From assembly GCA_034409055.1 (NCBI GenBank), contig DAOUMU010000566.1:1-5751 (forward strand): DNA of 5,751 nucleotides. Direction: 5' to 3'. Shown in pieces: positions 1 to 5,740 of the stretch (the first letter of the stretch is position 1; each line of letters starts with the position of its first letter). The notes below the pieces were generated by a model that saw only the letters and a list, made by a program, of their open reading frames with translations, made no database searches and had not been told where the DNA came from. A program made the translations under genes and the position numbers. The DNA comes from DAOUMU01 sp034409055. Lineage in GTDB: Bacteria; Chloroflexota; Anaerolineae; 4572-78; J111.

Positions 1-96
1 CTGGAATTTACATCTTCAGGCAAGTTTACGGCTAACTGTGGTCAAAATTCAGGGCAAAATTGAACATTACCGTATTGAGATCCCATTTTTAGCGGT

Positions 97-127
97 TTGA
101 CTGCTAACTAGCATAAGGCCCTAATAA
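97..127 (+). promoter_or_regulatory. Candidate sigma70-like promoter for the cox operon
   Basis: TTGACT at 97-102 resembles a -35 box. TAATAA at 122-127 (or CTAATA at 121-126) resembles a -10 box. The spacer is 18-19 nt, slightly long. It would give a 5' leader of about 120 nt before coxB. The -35 sits inside an imperfect palindrome at 89-107 (arms TTAGC and GCTAA), which could be an operator. A rival -10 (TAGAAT, 225-230) lies just upstream of coxB but has no convincing -35. This is a consensus match only. Confidence 0.25.
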
Positions 128-141
128 GAAATGGGTCATCA

Positions 142-174
142 AGTTCGCCTAACCTCGATGCTGCCCGGCGAACT
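142..174 (+). promoter_or_regulatory. Hairpin in the coxB leader
   Basis: AGTTCGCC (142-149) and GGCGAACT (167-174) are perfect 8-bp inverted arms around a 17-nt loop. There is no T-run after the second arm, so this is not a simple terminator. The loop begins with TAACCTCGAT (the copy at 150-159), which recurs as a direct repeat at 203-212, 44 bp before the coxB start. The hairpin could be a leader RNA structure or a protein-binding palindrome. The sequence supports the inverted repeat but not a function. Confidence 0.35.
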
Positions 175-255
175 GGTAGCCTATACTTCACCACCTTTCC
201 AGTAACCTCGATCCAATAAAAAGTTAGAATAATTTTTAATGAAGGGTAAAGTTTA

Positions 256-1290
256 ATGCATTTAATTAAACTCAGTAACCTAAAGCGTGTATTTAAGATT
301 GCTGGTTATGCAGCCATATTGGGCCTAACCATAGCCATGTTTCCGGCTGTCGCCTCAGCTAATCCTCCCTCCCCCCTGGACCCGGCTTCGCCAGGGGCCA
401 GGTCTATTGCTAATTTACATACCGTCATCCTGTCAATTGCCGTAGGTGTTTTCTTAATTGTCAGTGGTTTGTTAATTTACTCCCTGGTTCGTTTTCGGCG
501 CAAATCGGCCGACGAACCGGAACCAGACCAAAGTTTTCACGGCAGCACGGTGTTAGAAACAATTTGGACCATCATCCCGGTCGGTATTCTGGTGGTGTTG
601 TTGGTATTAACGTTTCAAACTTTCAAAGACATCGACCCCAACCGGCCGACCGATATGACGATCAGAGTCATTGGCAAACAGTGGCTGTGGGAGGTGCAAT
701 ATCCAGATTATAACATAAAAACCACCAGTGAGCTGCGGGTACCGGTTAACACTGATATCAGGGTAGAGCTTACCTCGGCAGATGTCATCCACAGTTTTTG
801 GGTGCCCCAACTGGTGGGCAAAACCGATGCCGTACCGGGTTATCTAACCACGACCTGGTTTAAGGCCGATAGACGCGGCACCTTCCACGGTCAATGTGCC
901 GAGTATTGTGGTTTAGGTCACTCTCAAATGCCTATGGAGGTGATTGTTATGGACCGGGAAAGCTTCGATTTGTGGGCCGCGAGCACGGTGGAAAAACAGG
1001 CCAATGCCTCGGCCCAGGGCGAGTTGCTCTTTAGCACCAATTGTGCCAGTTGCCACACCATCAATGGCCAGGGGGGGCAAATTGGACCTGAGCTTACCGA
1101 CGTTTACGCCGAAAAGGGCGAAGAATACGTCCACCAGTCCATTCTAATGCCTAACGCCGTTATCGCCGAAGCGTGTCCCACGGGTCCCTGTCCGTCCGGG
1201 ATTATGCCTCAAAATTTCGGCGAAACATTATCTGAAGACGAGTTGAATAATATCATCACCTACCTCAAAGCAGTTTCCGGGGTTGAATAG
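256..1290 (+). CDS. coxB: Cytochrome c oxidase subunit II with fused C-terminal cytochrome c (caa3-type)
   Basis: Electron-entry subunit of a heme-copper oxidase, carrying electrons from heme c to CuA to subunit I on the outer face of the membrane. The 344-aa product begins with a probable signal peptide (about 1-35, basic then hydrophobic, ending AVASA-N). Two membrane helices follow (about 52-79 and 99-121). The cupredoxin domain (about 134-232) has the aromatic GKQWLWEVQY patch and a complete CuA site: H179, then C214, E216, C218, H222 and M225 in CAEYCGLGHSQM. A cytochrome c domain (about 252-341) has heme-binding CASCH (C263, C266, H267) and a likely axial Met at M317 (GIMPQNFG). C307 and C312 are extra cysteines just before that Met. 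The ATG is preceded by GAAGGG (241-246) at 9 nt. It is the first gene of the operon, 25 bp before coxA. The fused cytochrome c defines a caa3 oxidase; the natural electron donor cannot be told from here. Confidence 0.97.
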   Translation: MHLIKLSNLKRVFKIAGYAAILGLTIAMFPAVASANPPSPLDPASPGARSIANLHTVILSIAVGVFLIVSGLLIYSLVRFRRKSADEPEPDQSFHGSTVLETIWTIIPVGILVVLLVLTFQTFKDIDPNRPTDMTIRVIGKQWLWEVQYPDYNIKTTSELRVPVNTDIRVELTSADVIHSFWVPQLVGKTDAVPGYLTTTWFKADRRGTFHGQCAEYCGLGHSQMPMEVIVMDRESFDLWAASTVEKQANASAQGELLFSTNCASCHTINGQGGQIGPELTDVYAEKGEEYVHQSILMPNAVIAEACPTGPCPSGIMPQNFGETLSEDELNNIITYLKAVSGVE

Positions 1291-1297
1291 TGGTTTT

Positions 1298-1303
1298 AGG
1301 AGG
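1298..1303 (+). promoter_or_regulatory. Strong ribosome binding site fixing the coxA start
   Basis: A perfect AGGAGG lies in the gap after the coxB stop, 12 nt before ATG 1316. The open frame extends upstream to a TTG at 1283 that overlaps the coxB stop. That TTG has no comparable site, and the 11 extra residues would be encoded across this ribosome site. ATG 1316 is therefore preferred. Confidence 0.8.
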
Positions 1304-1315
1304 AAATTTTTAAGA

Positions 1316-3202
1316 ATGAGACGTCCAAGTACTCGATTAATTATTGCTACGATCGTTAGTTTAGCCGTAGGGTATGGGGTTTCCTGGGCCATTATGGTCG
1401 GTCTGCTCGAGGCCCCCTATCGCCTCTACGGTTTCGGTAATTTGACCATTGTAGCCCTGCTGTTCGCTTTCTTGCTGGTCGTTTTTCTCGACCGTCCTTT
1501 GAATCTGAGAACGTTCGACTGGCCAAAGGCCGACGAGATCAAGGAGAAGAAAGAGGCTGGTTACTACAACCAGGGTCTCCTGGATTGGTTAACCACCGTC
1601 GATCACAAAAAAATCGGCATTATGTATTTTGTCTTCAGTTTTCTCTTCTTCCTGATTGGTGGGCTTGAGGCCCTGCTAATCCGGGCTGAGCTATCCCTAC
1701 CCGGTTTACAGCTTATGACCCCGGATGAATACAACCAATTCTTTACTATGCACGGTACGACGATGATTTTCCTGGGGGTCATTCCCTTGTTGGCTGGTAC
1801 GGCCAATTATATTGTGCCGCTGCAAGTGGGAGCCAGAGACATGGCCTTCCCCCGTCTGAACGCCTTCGCCCTGTGGCTGTTCTTCTTTGGCGGCCTGTTG
1901 TTGTACAGCGGCTTCTTTTTTGAAGGTGGCGCTGCCGCTGGTGGCTGGACAGGTTATGCCCCCCTCTCGACCAGCACCTATTCGCAAGGAACGGGCATGG
2001 ACCTGTGGGCGCTTGGGCTATACACGATCGGTACCTCTTCTATTTTAGGAGCCATCAACTTCGTCGTGACCATCCTCAATATGCGAGCTCCGGGAATGGG
2101 CCTGCACCAGATGTCGCTTTTTGTCTGGACGGTTCTGGTCCAATCCATTCTTGTCCTGTTCGCCACACCGGCTCTGGGGGCTGCCTTACTGCTGCTCTTC
2201 ATTCAGCGCAACATGGGCGCTGGCTTTTTCAGTAGCCAAGGTGATCCGGTGCTATGGCAACATATGTTCTGGTTCTACTCCCATCCGGCCGTCTACATTA
2301 TGATCTTGCCGGCTATGGGCATTGTCTCCGAAGTGTTACCTGTCTTTGCCCGTAAGCCGATTTTTGGCTACAAAATGATTGCCTACTCCACCGTGGCCAT
2401 TGCCGTGCTGGGCTTTGTGGTCTGGGCTCACCACATGTTCACCGCCGGCATTGGTGTTGGACTGCAACTCTTCTTTATGATGGCTTCCTATACCATTGCC
2501 GTGCCTACCGGGATAAAAATCTTTAGCTGGATATTTACCCTGTGGGGCGGCTCGATCGAGTTTAAGACGCCGCTACTCTTTGGGGTTGGCTTTATTATGA
2601 CCTTTACCATTGGCGGTATCAGCGGCATTTTTCTGGCCACGGTGCCGGTTGACACCCAAGTTCACGACACCTATTACGTGGTGGCCCATCTGCATTACGT
2701 GCTCTTTGGGGGTAGCATTATGGGCATATTTGCCGGAATCTACTTCTGGTTCCCCAAAGTCACCGGCCGTATGCTAAACGAAACGCTGGGCAAAATGCAA
2801 TTCTGGTTGATGTTCCTCGGCTTTAACATCACCTTCTTCCCCATGCACATCCTGGGCCTACTGGGGATGCCCCGTCGCTATGCCGATTATGAGGCCGGAT
2901 TGGGTTGGGAAGGCTATAACCTGCTGGCCACCGTGGGGGCATTCCTGGTAGCTGCCTCTATTTTGCCCTTACTTTGGAATCTCGTGGCTACCCTGATCCG
3001 AGGCGGTCGAACTACATCCGACCCCTGGCAAGCCAACTCACTGGAATGGTGGACGACCTCTCCGCCACCGGCTTACAACTTCCTGGAAATCCCCACCGTT
3101 CATAGCTACCGGCCGACCCGCGATTTGCGCCTGGGGCAAGAGACTCCGGGGCCAACAACCAAGCCACCGGTGACCAGTCCGACCCCTGCTTCTTCTAAAT
3201 AG
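1316..3202 (+). CDS. coxA: Cytochrome c oxidase subunit I, A2-type heme-copper oxidase
   Basis: Catalytic subunit that reduces O2 to water and pumps protons across the inner membrane. The protein is 628 aa from ATG 1316. Two extra N-terminal membrane helices (about 8-29 and 41-58) precede the canonical 12-helix core, which starts near VDHKKIGIMY (about 95). Ligands are all present: low-spin heme a H146 (MHGTTM) and H460, heme a3 H458 (VAHLHYV), CuB H323, H372 and H373, with the His-Tyr partner Y327. K-channel K401 (PTGIK) and the D-channel entry D175 (GARDMAFPR) are kept. The usual D-channel glutamate of HPEVY is alanine (A325), and the preceding residues are Y321-S322, giving YSHPAVY, the signature of A2-type oxidases. 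H450-D451 (HDTYY) match the Mg site, and R520-R521 the heme propionate arginines. The tail after about 560 is hydrophilic and rich in Pro and Thr. It lies 25 bp after coxB and 22 bp before the heme A synthesis gene, so co-transcription is very likely. Confidence 0.97.
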   Translation: MRRPSTRLIIATIVSLAVGYGVSWAIMVGLLEAPYRLYGFGNLTIVALLFAFLLVVFLDRPLNLRTFDWPKADEIKEKKEAGYYNQGLLDWLTTVDHKKIGIMYFVFSFLFFLIGGLEALLIRAELSLPGLQLMTPDEYNQFFTMHGTTMIFLGVIPLLAGTANYIVPLQVGARDMAFPRLNAFALWLFFFGGLLLYSGFFFEGGAAAGGWTGYAPLSTSTYSQGTGMDLWALGLYTIGTSSILGAINFVVTILNMRAPGMGLHQMSLFVWTVLVQSILVLFATPALGAALLLLFIQRNMGAGFFSSQGDPVLWQHMFWFYSHPAVYIMILPAMGIVSEVLPVFARKPIFGYKMIAYSTVAIAVLGFVVWAHHMFTAGIGVGLQLFFMMASYTIAVPTGIKIFSWIFTLWGGSIEFKTPLLFGVGFIMTFTIGGISGIFLATVPVDTQVHDTYYVVAHLHYVLFGGSIMGIFAGIYFWFPKVTGRMLNETLGKMQFWLMFLGFNITFFPMHILGLLGMPRRYADYEAGLGWEGYNLLATVGAFLVAASILPLLWNLVATLIRGGRTTSDPWQANSLEWWTTSPPPAYNFLEIPTVHSYRPTRDLRLGQETPGPTTKPPVTSPTPASSK

Positions 3203-3219
3203 GGGCCTCGGGAATTAAC

Positions 3220-3224
3220 GGGAG
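3220..3224 (+). promoter_or_regulatory. Ribosome site leaving two possible starts for the ctaA-ctaB fusion
   Basis: GGGAG abuts ATG 3225 with no spacer, too close to serve it. It lies 6 nt before an in-frame TTG at 3231. A weaker GGGAA (3210-3214) could serve the ATG. The two starts differ by two residues only and do not change the protein's interpretation. Confidence 0.45.
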
Positions 3225-5066
3225 ATGATTTTGGCAAATCATGCCCTAACCAGCAAAGGCTTTCGGCGATTAACCGGGGCCACCTCGGGCTGGCTCTTGT
3301 TTTTGATTGTTATGGGGGCCGTGGTGCGGGTGACCCACTCCGGTTTGGGTTGCCCAGATTGGCCTTTGTGTTACCATCAAATTATCCCGCCTGCTCAAAT
3401 CACGGCCTGGATAGAATTTATACACCGGCTTGTGGCCGGTGTGGCCGTTTTATTAACCATTGCGGTCGCCCTGGTGGCCTGGCGTGACTATCGACAACAC
3501 CGGCTCATCCTACAACCGGCCCTGGGGGCCGTAGCCATCGTTTTCGGCCAGGTCTTTCTGGGAGCCGTCACCGGTTGGTTGAATAATCACCCCCTAATCG
3601 TGGTCGCCCACCTGCTGGCCTCAACCTCTTATCTGGCCTTGACCCTGTTGCTAACCACAGTGGCCCATCTGCCAGCCGAATATATATTGAAAAGGGGTGT
3701 CTCCAGCCAAAGCCATCAATCCTTTTTCCGTCTTCTACTTTTCAGCGGGGCAGCCGTTCTGTTCTTACTGATCAGCGGAGCCACGGTTACCGGCACCAAT
3801 ACAGGGCTAGCCTGCCTGGATTGGCCCCTGTGTCAGGGAGAGATCTTTCCGGCTAAGGCTCACCTGGGGGTTATCATTCATCTCTTTCACCGTTTCAGTG
3901 TGGTGGCGGTGGGCGTCCTTATAGCGGCCGTTGTTTTACAAATCCACCGCCGGTACGCCGCCCACCCCTGGTTGGTAAAATGGTCAACTGCTCTGGGGCT
4001 TCTATTTTTAATTCAAGCCGGGGTGGGAGGGCTCAACGTCTTGATACGCTTTCCCTCCCTGATTAATGCCACTCACCTCGGCCTGGCCAGTGCCATTTGG
4101 GGCAGTTTGATTATCCTGACCACGACCTTTTACCTGACAGCCAGGTCGTTACTGCCTGTAGAAGATCACGACCAGACCGTCCGGGATCACCCCCTGAGCA
4201 CGCGCCAAAAAGCAACTATCTATTTTAAGCTAACCAAGCCCTGGATTCTGATCCTGTTACTCATCACGACCGTCACGGCTATGTTTATCGCCGCGCAAGG
4301 GGTGCCTTCCATCTCGTTGATTCTTTATACCCTCCTGGGCGGGTTCCTGGCCGCCGGTGGAGCCAGTGTCATCAATAGTTATGTGGATAGCGACATTGAC
4401 CAGATGATGTCACGCACCTCGCGCCGGCCGACGGTGACCGGCCTGGTTAGTCCCCAGGAAACTCTGCTGCTGGGCCTGATCCTGAGTACCCTGTCCTTTT
4501 TAATTTTCGTCAGCTTCGTCAATCTCCTGAGCGCTATCTTGAGCATGGTGGGGATTGTTTACTACGTTTTCTTCTACACCCTTTATCTGAAGCGAACGAC
4601 CATTCACAACATTATCATCGGTGGCGCGGCCGGAGCCATTCCTCCCCTGGTCGGCTGGACAGCCGTAACCGACAGCTTAGACCTGGGCGCCCTTTACCTG
4701 TTCGCCATCATCTTCTTCTGGACCCCCCCCCACACCTGGGCCCTGGCCCTGCTGGTTAAAAAGGATTATGCCCAGGCGCGGGTGCCCATGTTGCCGGTGG
4801 TGGTCGGCGAAAAAGAAACTGCTTATCAAATCTTTCTTTATTCCATTTTGTTAATTACCCTGACCTTGTTGCCCTTCACCTTCAGCATGGTCAGTTTGGT
4901 CTATTTGATCGCCGCCATTACCCTGGGCGTTCCTTTTCTTTACCTGGCCTGGAAACTGTGGCGAAACTATCGCAAAAGCTATAGCAAGCGGCTTTACAAA
5001 TTCTCTCAGGCCTATTTGGCCCTGCTTTTTTTGAGCATGGCCATTGATAGAAGTCTATTTTCATAG
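3225..5066 (+). CDS. ctaAB: Fused heme A synthase / heme O synthase (CtaA-CtaB, COX15-COX10)
   Basis: Bifunctional integral membrane enzyme for heme A. The CtaB half transfers farnesyl to heme B to make heme O; the CtaA half oxidises the C8 methyl group. The 613 aa split into CtaA (about 12-308, 8 helices) and UbiA-family CtaB (about 325-613, about 9 helices), joined by a short charged linker (311-324). CtaA shows E64 and H67 (EFIHR), H129, H222 and H284 as the expected heme or catalytic residues. The two half-repeats have the same His-His spacing of 62. Each half has a cysteine pair, C43/C49 (CPDWPLC) and C197/C203 (CLDWPLC), which form disulfides in Bacillus-type CtaA. CtaB has N384, D388 and D392 (NSYVDSDID), R397 and R401-P402, the YTLYLKRTT...GGAAGAIPP block, FFWTPPHTW (497-505) and KDYAQARVPMLPV (513-525). 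Both halves look complete. A run of nine C (4723-4731) encodes part of the PPH motif. The start could instead be TTG 3231. The position after coxA fits cofactor supply for the oxidase. Confidence 0.95.
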   Translation: MILANHALTSKGFRRLTGATSGWLLFLIVMGAVVRVTHSGLGCPDWPLCYHQIIPPAQITAWIEFIHRLVAGVAVLLTIAVALVAWRDYRQHRLILQPALGAVAIVFGQVFLGAVTGWLNNHPLIVVAHLLASTSYLALTLLLTTVAHLPAEYILKRGVSSQSHQSFFRLLLFSGAAVLFLLISGATVTGTNTGLACLDWPLCQGEIFPAKAHLGVIIHLFHRFSVVAVGVLIAAVVLQIHRRYAAHPWLVKWSTALGLLFLIQAGVGGLNVLIRFPSLINATHLGLASAIWGSLIILTTTFYLTARSLLPVEDHDQTVRDHPLSTRQKATIYFKLTKPWILILLLITTVTAMFIAAQGVPSISLILYTLLGGFLAAGGASVINSYVDSDIDQMMSRTSRRPTVTGLVSPQETLLLGLILSTLSFLIFVSFVNLLSAILSMVGIVYYVFFYTLYLKRTTIHNIIIGGAAGAIPPLVGWTAVTDSLDLGALYLFAIIFFWTPPHTWALALLVKKDYAQARVPMLPVVVGEKETAYQIFLYSILLITLTLLPFTFSMVSLVYLIAAITLGVPFLYLAWKLWRNYRKSYSKRLYKFSQAYLALLFLSMAIDRSLFS

Positions 5067-5070
5067 TTGT

Positions 5071-5161
5071 CAGGGCAATTTAGCAAAGTGCCCTACAATG
5101 AAATAAGTTGTAGAACAAGTTGCTAACTTGTTCCAGGGCAATTTAACAAAGTGCCCTACAA
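5071..5161. repeat. Array of three related 28-nt hairpin units
   Basis: The gap between the ctaA-ctaB fusion and the 81-aa gene holds three units of one palindromic family. Unit 1 (5071-5098) and unit 3 (5134-5161) read in minus orientation and differ by one base, in the loop. Unit 2 (5108-5135) is in plus orientation and matches them at 19 of 28 positions, sharing TTGTAG, TTGCTAA and TTG. Unit 2 folds as GAACAAGTT-GCT-AACTTGTTC (5113-5133, 9 perfect pairs). Units 1 and 3 fold the same way with one internal mismatch. No T-run follows any unit, so these are not ordinary intrinsic terminators. They resemble REP or MITE-like intergenic palindromes, or an mRNA processing or stability element between the genes. 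Confidence 0.8.
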
Positions 5162-5186
5162 TTGAAAAAACAATTTTGCTACAAAT

Positions 5187-5190
5187 GGAG
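5187..5190 (+). promoter_or_regulatory. Ribosome binding site deciding the start of the 81-aa gene
   Basis: GGAG lies 6 nt before ATG 5197. The same frame is open further upstream, to an ATG at 5185 that overlaps this site and an ATG at 5128 inside the hairpin repeats. Neither has its own ribosome site, and residues encoded from them would be repeat sequence. ATG 5197 is therefore preferred. Confidence 0.7.
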
Positions 5191-5196
5191 TTAACT

Positions 5197-5442
5197 ATGT
5201 CTGCAACTGCTGAAGAAACCAACGTTGAACAAGCACCGGCCACCGCCTCAAAAATAAAGCCTGAAGACATTCATATGCCCTCCTCCAGCTATTGGCCCAT
5301 TGTCCTGGCTTTTGGCTTTTTCTGTCTTGTGGGTGGATTAGCCATCAACATCGTCGTGACCCTGATTGGTGTCGTCATTGCCCTGGTGGCCGTCATCGGC
5401 TGGGTCATCGAGCCGGTGCACGGCGAAGAAGAACATTCATAA
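5197..5442 (+). CDS. Small two-helix membrane protein, probable cytochrome c oxidase accessory (subunit IV-like)
   Basis: The 81-aa product has a hydrophilic, Ala/Thr/Glu-rich N-terminus (1-26). The motif HMPSSSYWPIVLAFG (26-40) leads into helix 1 (about 32-50), followed almost directly by helix 2 (about 52-71) and an acidic-histidine tail (EPVHGEEEHS). The pattern of a His-Met-Pro-(Ser)-Trp-Pro entry, a tight helical hairpin and a closing GWxxEP resembles small bacterial aa3/caa3 oxidase subunits called subunit IV (recalled, not searched). No cofactor-binding or catalytic residues are evident, so a structural or assembly role is inferred. It follows the heme A gene after 130 bp of hairpin repeats and may be the last gene of the cox transcript or have its own promoter. 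The codon use and frame look genuine: it is bounded by a good ribosome site, and a foldback element starts 4 bp after the stop. An alternative is an unrelated small membrane protein carried with the operon. Confidence 0.75.
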   Translation: MSATAEETNVEQAPATASKIKPEDIHMPSSSYWPIVLAFGFFCLVGGLAINIVVTLIGVVIALVAVIGWVIEPVHGEEEHS

Positions 5443-5445
5443 TCG

Positions 5446-5581
5446 GATTATGTGTAATTATCTGAGACAAAACCTCCGAGGTTTGTGAATTGACCTTTTG
5501 GGTAAAAGATTTCGGTTTGTCCAACCAATTTTCACTTGAAAATGAGTTCGTAAACCTCGGAGGTCTGAATTACGCATAATC
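5446..5581. repeat. 136-bp foldback (MITE-like) element or structured 3' RNA
   Basis: Terminal inverted repeats GATTATGTGTAATT (5446-5459) and AATTACGCATAATC (5568-5581) enclose a second inverted pair, 5472-5491 with 5545-5564. In RNA the inner pair gives 20 continuous base pairs, three of them G.U; the outer pair gives 14 with one G.U. Each inner arm is itself near-palindromic (AACCTC-C-GAGGTT at 5471-5483). The core has small hairpins: CTTTT/AAAAG (5495-5508), GGTT/AACC (5514-5526) and ATTTTC/GAAAAT (5528-5543). No reading frame of note is present. It begins 4 bp after the 81-aa gene and ends 22 bp before the terminator, so it would lie in the 3' untranslated region of the operon. A non-autonomous mobile element and a stable 3' RNA structure are both possible. 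Confidence 0.7.
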
Positions 5582-5603
5582 GGCTCAGAAAATCGGGCCG
5601 AAC

Positions 5604-5641
5604 AAAAAAAGCCCGTTGGCCATAGCCAACAGGCTTTTTTT
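5604..5641 (+). terminator. Intrinsic (rho-independent) terminator, probably bidirectional
   Basis: The stem is GCC-C-GTTGGC (5611-5620) against GCCAAC-A-GGC (5625-5634), with one C/A mismatch and a CATA loop. It is flanked by seven A (5604-5610) and seven T (5635-5641), so the A- and T-tracts extend the pairing and each strand ends in a T-run. It is placed to end the cox transcript. It would also stop leftward transcription from a gene beyond the right edge. Confidence 0.9.
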
Positions 5642-5669
5642 GATTTTTGGAAACGTATCGTCTCAAAAA

Positions 5670-5740
5670 GTAGGGGCGAGGCAACTCGGAGAGCAGGTTG
5701 TTTACTCCGAGACTCTCAATCCGAGTTGCCTCGCCCCTAC
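5670..5740. repeat. 71-bp palindromic element with perfect 20-bp arms
   Basis: Arms at 5670-5689 and 5721-5740 (outer end GTAGGGGCGAGG, inner end AACTCGG) are perfect reverse complements around a 31-bp centre. An inner pair, CTCGGAG (5685-5691) and CTCCGAG (5705-5711), allows an alternative fold. There is no coding potential. GTAGGGGCG/CGCCCCTAC-ended palindromes are familiar as dispersed intergenic repeats in Chloroflexota and cyanobacteria (from memory, not searched). No T-run follows, so a terminator role is unlikely. Confidence 0.75.

Noticed and set aside
1..90. Possible end of an upstream gene at the left edge
   Set aside because: No open frame of useful length enters from the left, and the base composition is like the intergenic DNA.
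256..370. Possible lipoprotein signal in CoxB
   Set aside because: There is no cysteine at the cleavage region; AVASA-N fits an ordinary signal peptidase I site.
944..1147. Plus- and minus-strand overlapping open frames inside coxB (also several inside coxA at 1603-2303)
   Set aside because: They lie in alternate frames of well-supported genes, with no start signals and no recognisable motifs.
1283..1315. TTG start at 1283 extending coxA by 11 residues and overlapping the coxB stop
   Set aside because: It lacks a ribosome site of its own, and the extension spans the strong AGGAGG at 1298-1303 that serves ATG 1316.
5071..5161. Possible minimal CRISPR array because of two near-identical 28-nt repeats
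   Set aside because: The repeats are hairpins in a family that also occurs inverted between them. There are only two same-strand copies, the intervening sequence is itself a repeat unit, and no cas gene is present.
5128..5196. Upstream in-frame starts giving a 104-aa version of the small membrane protein
   Set aside because: The added 23 residues are encoded by the hairpin repeat, and GGAG at 5187 points to ATG 5197.
5070..5270. Minus-strand open frame of 66 aa over the hairpin trio
   Set aside because: Its sequence is a translation of the repeats and of the antisense of the 81-aa gene. Repeated peptide segments simply mirror the DNA repeat.
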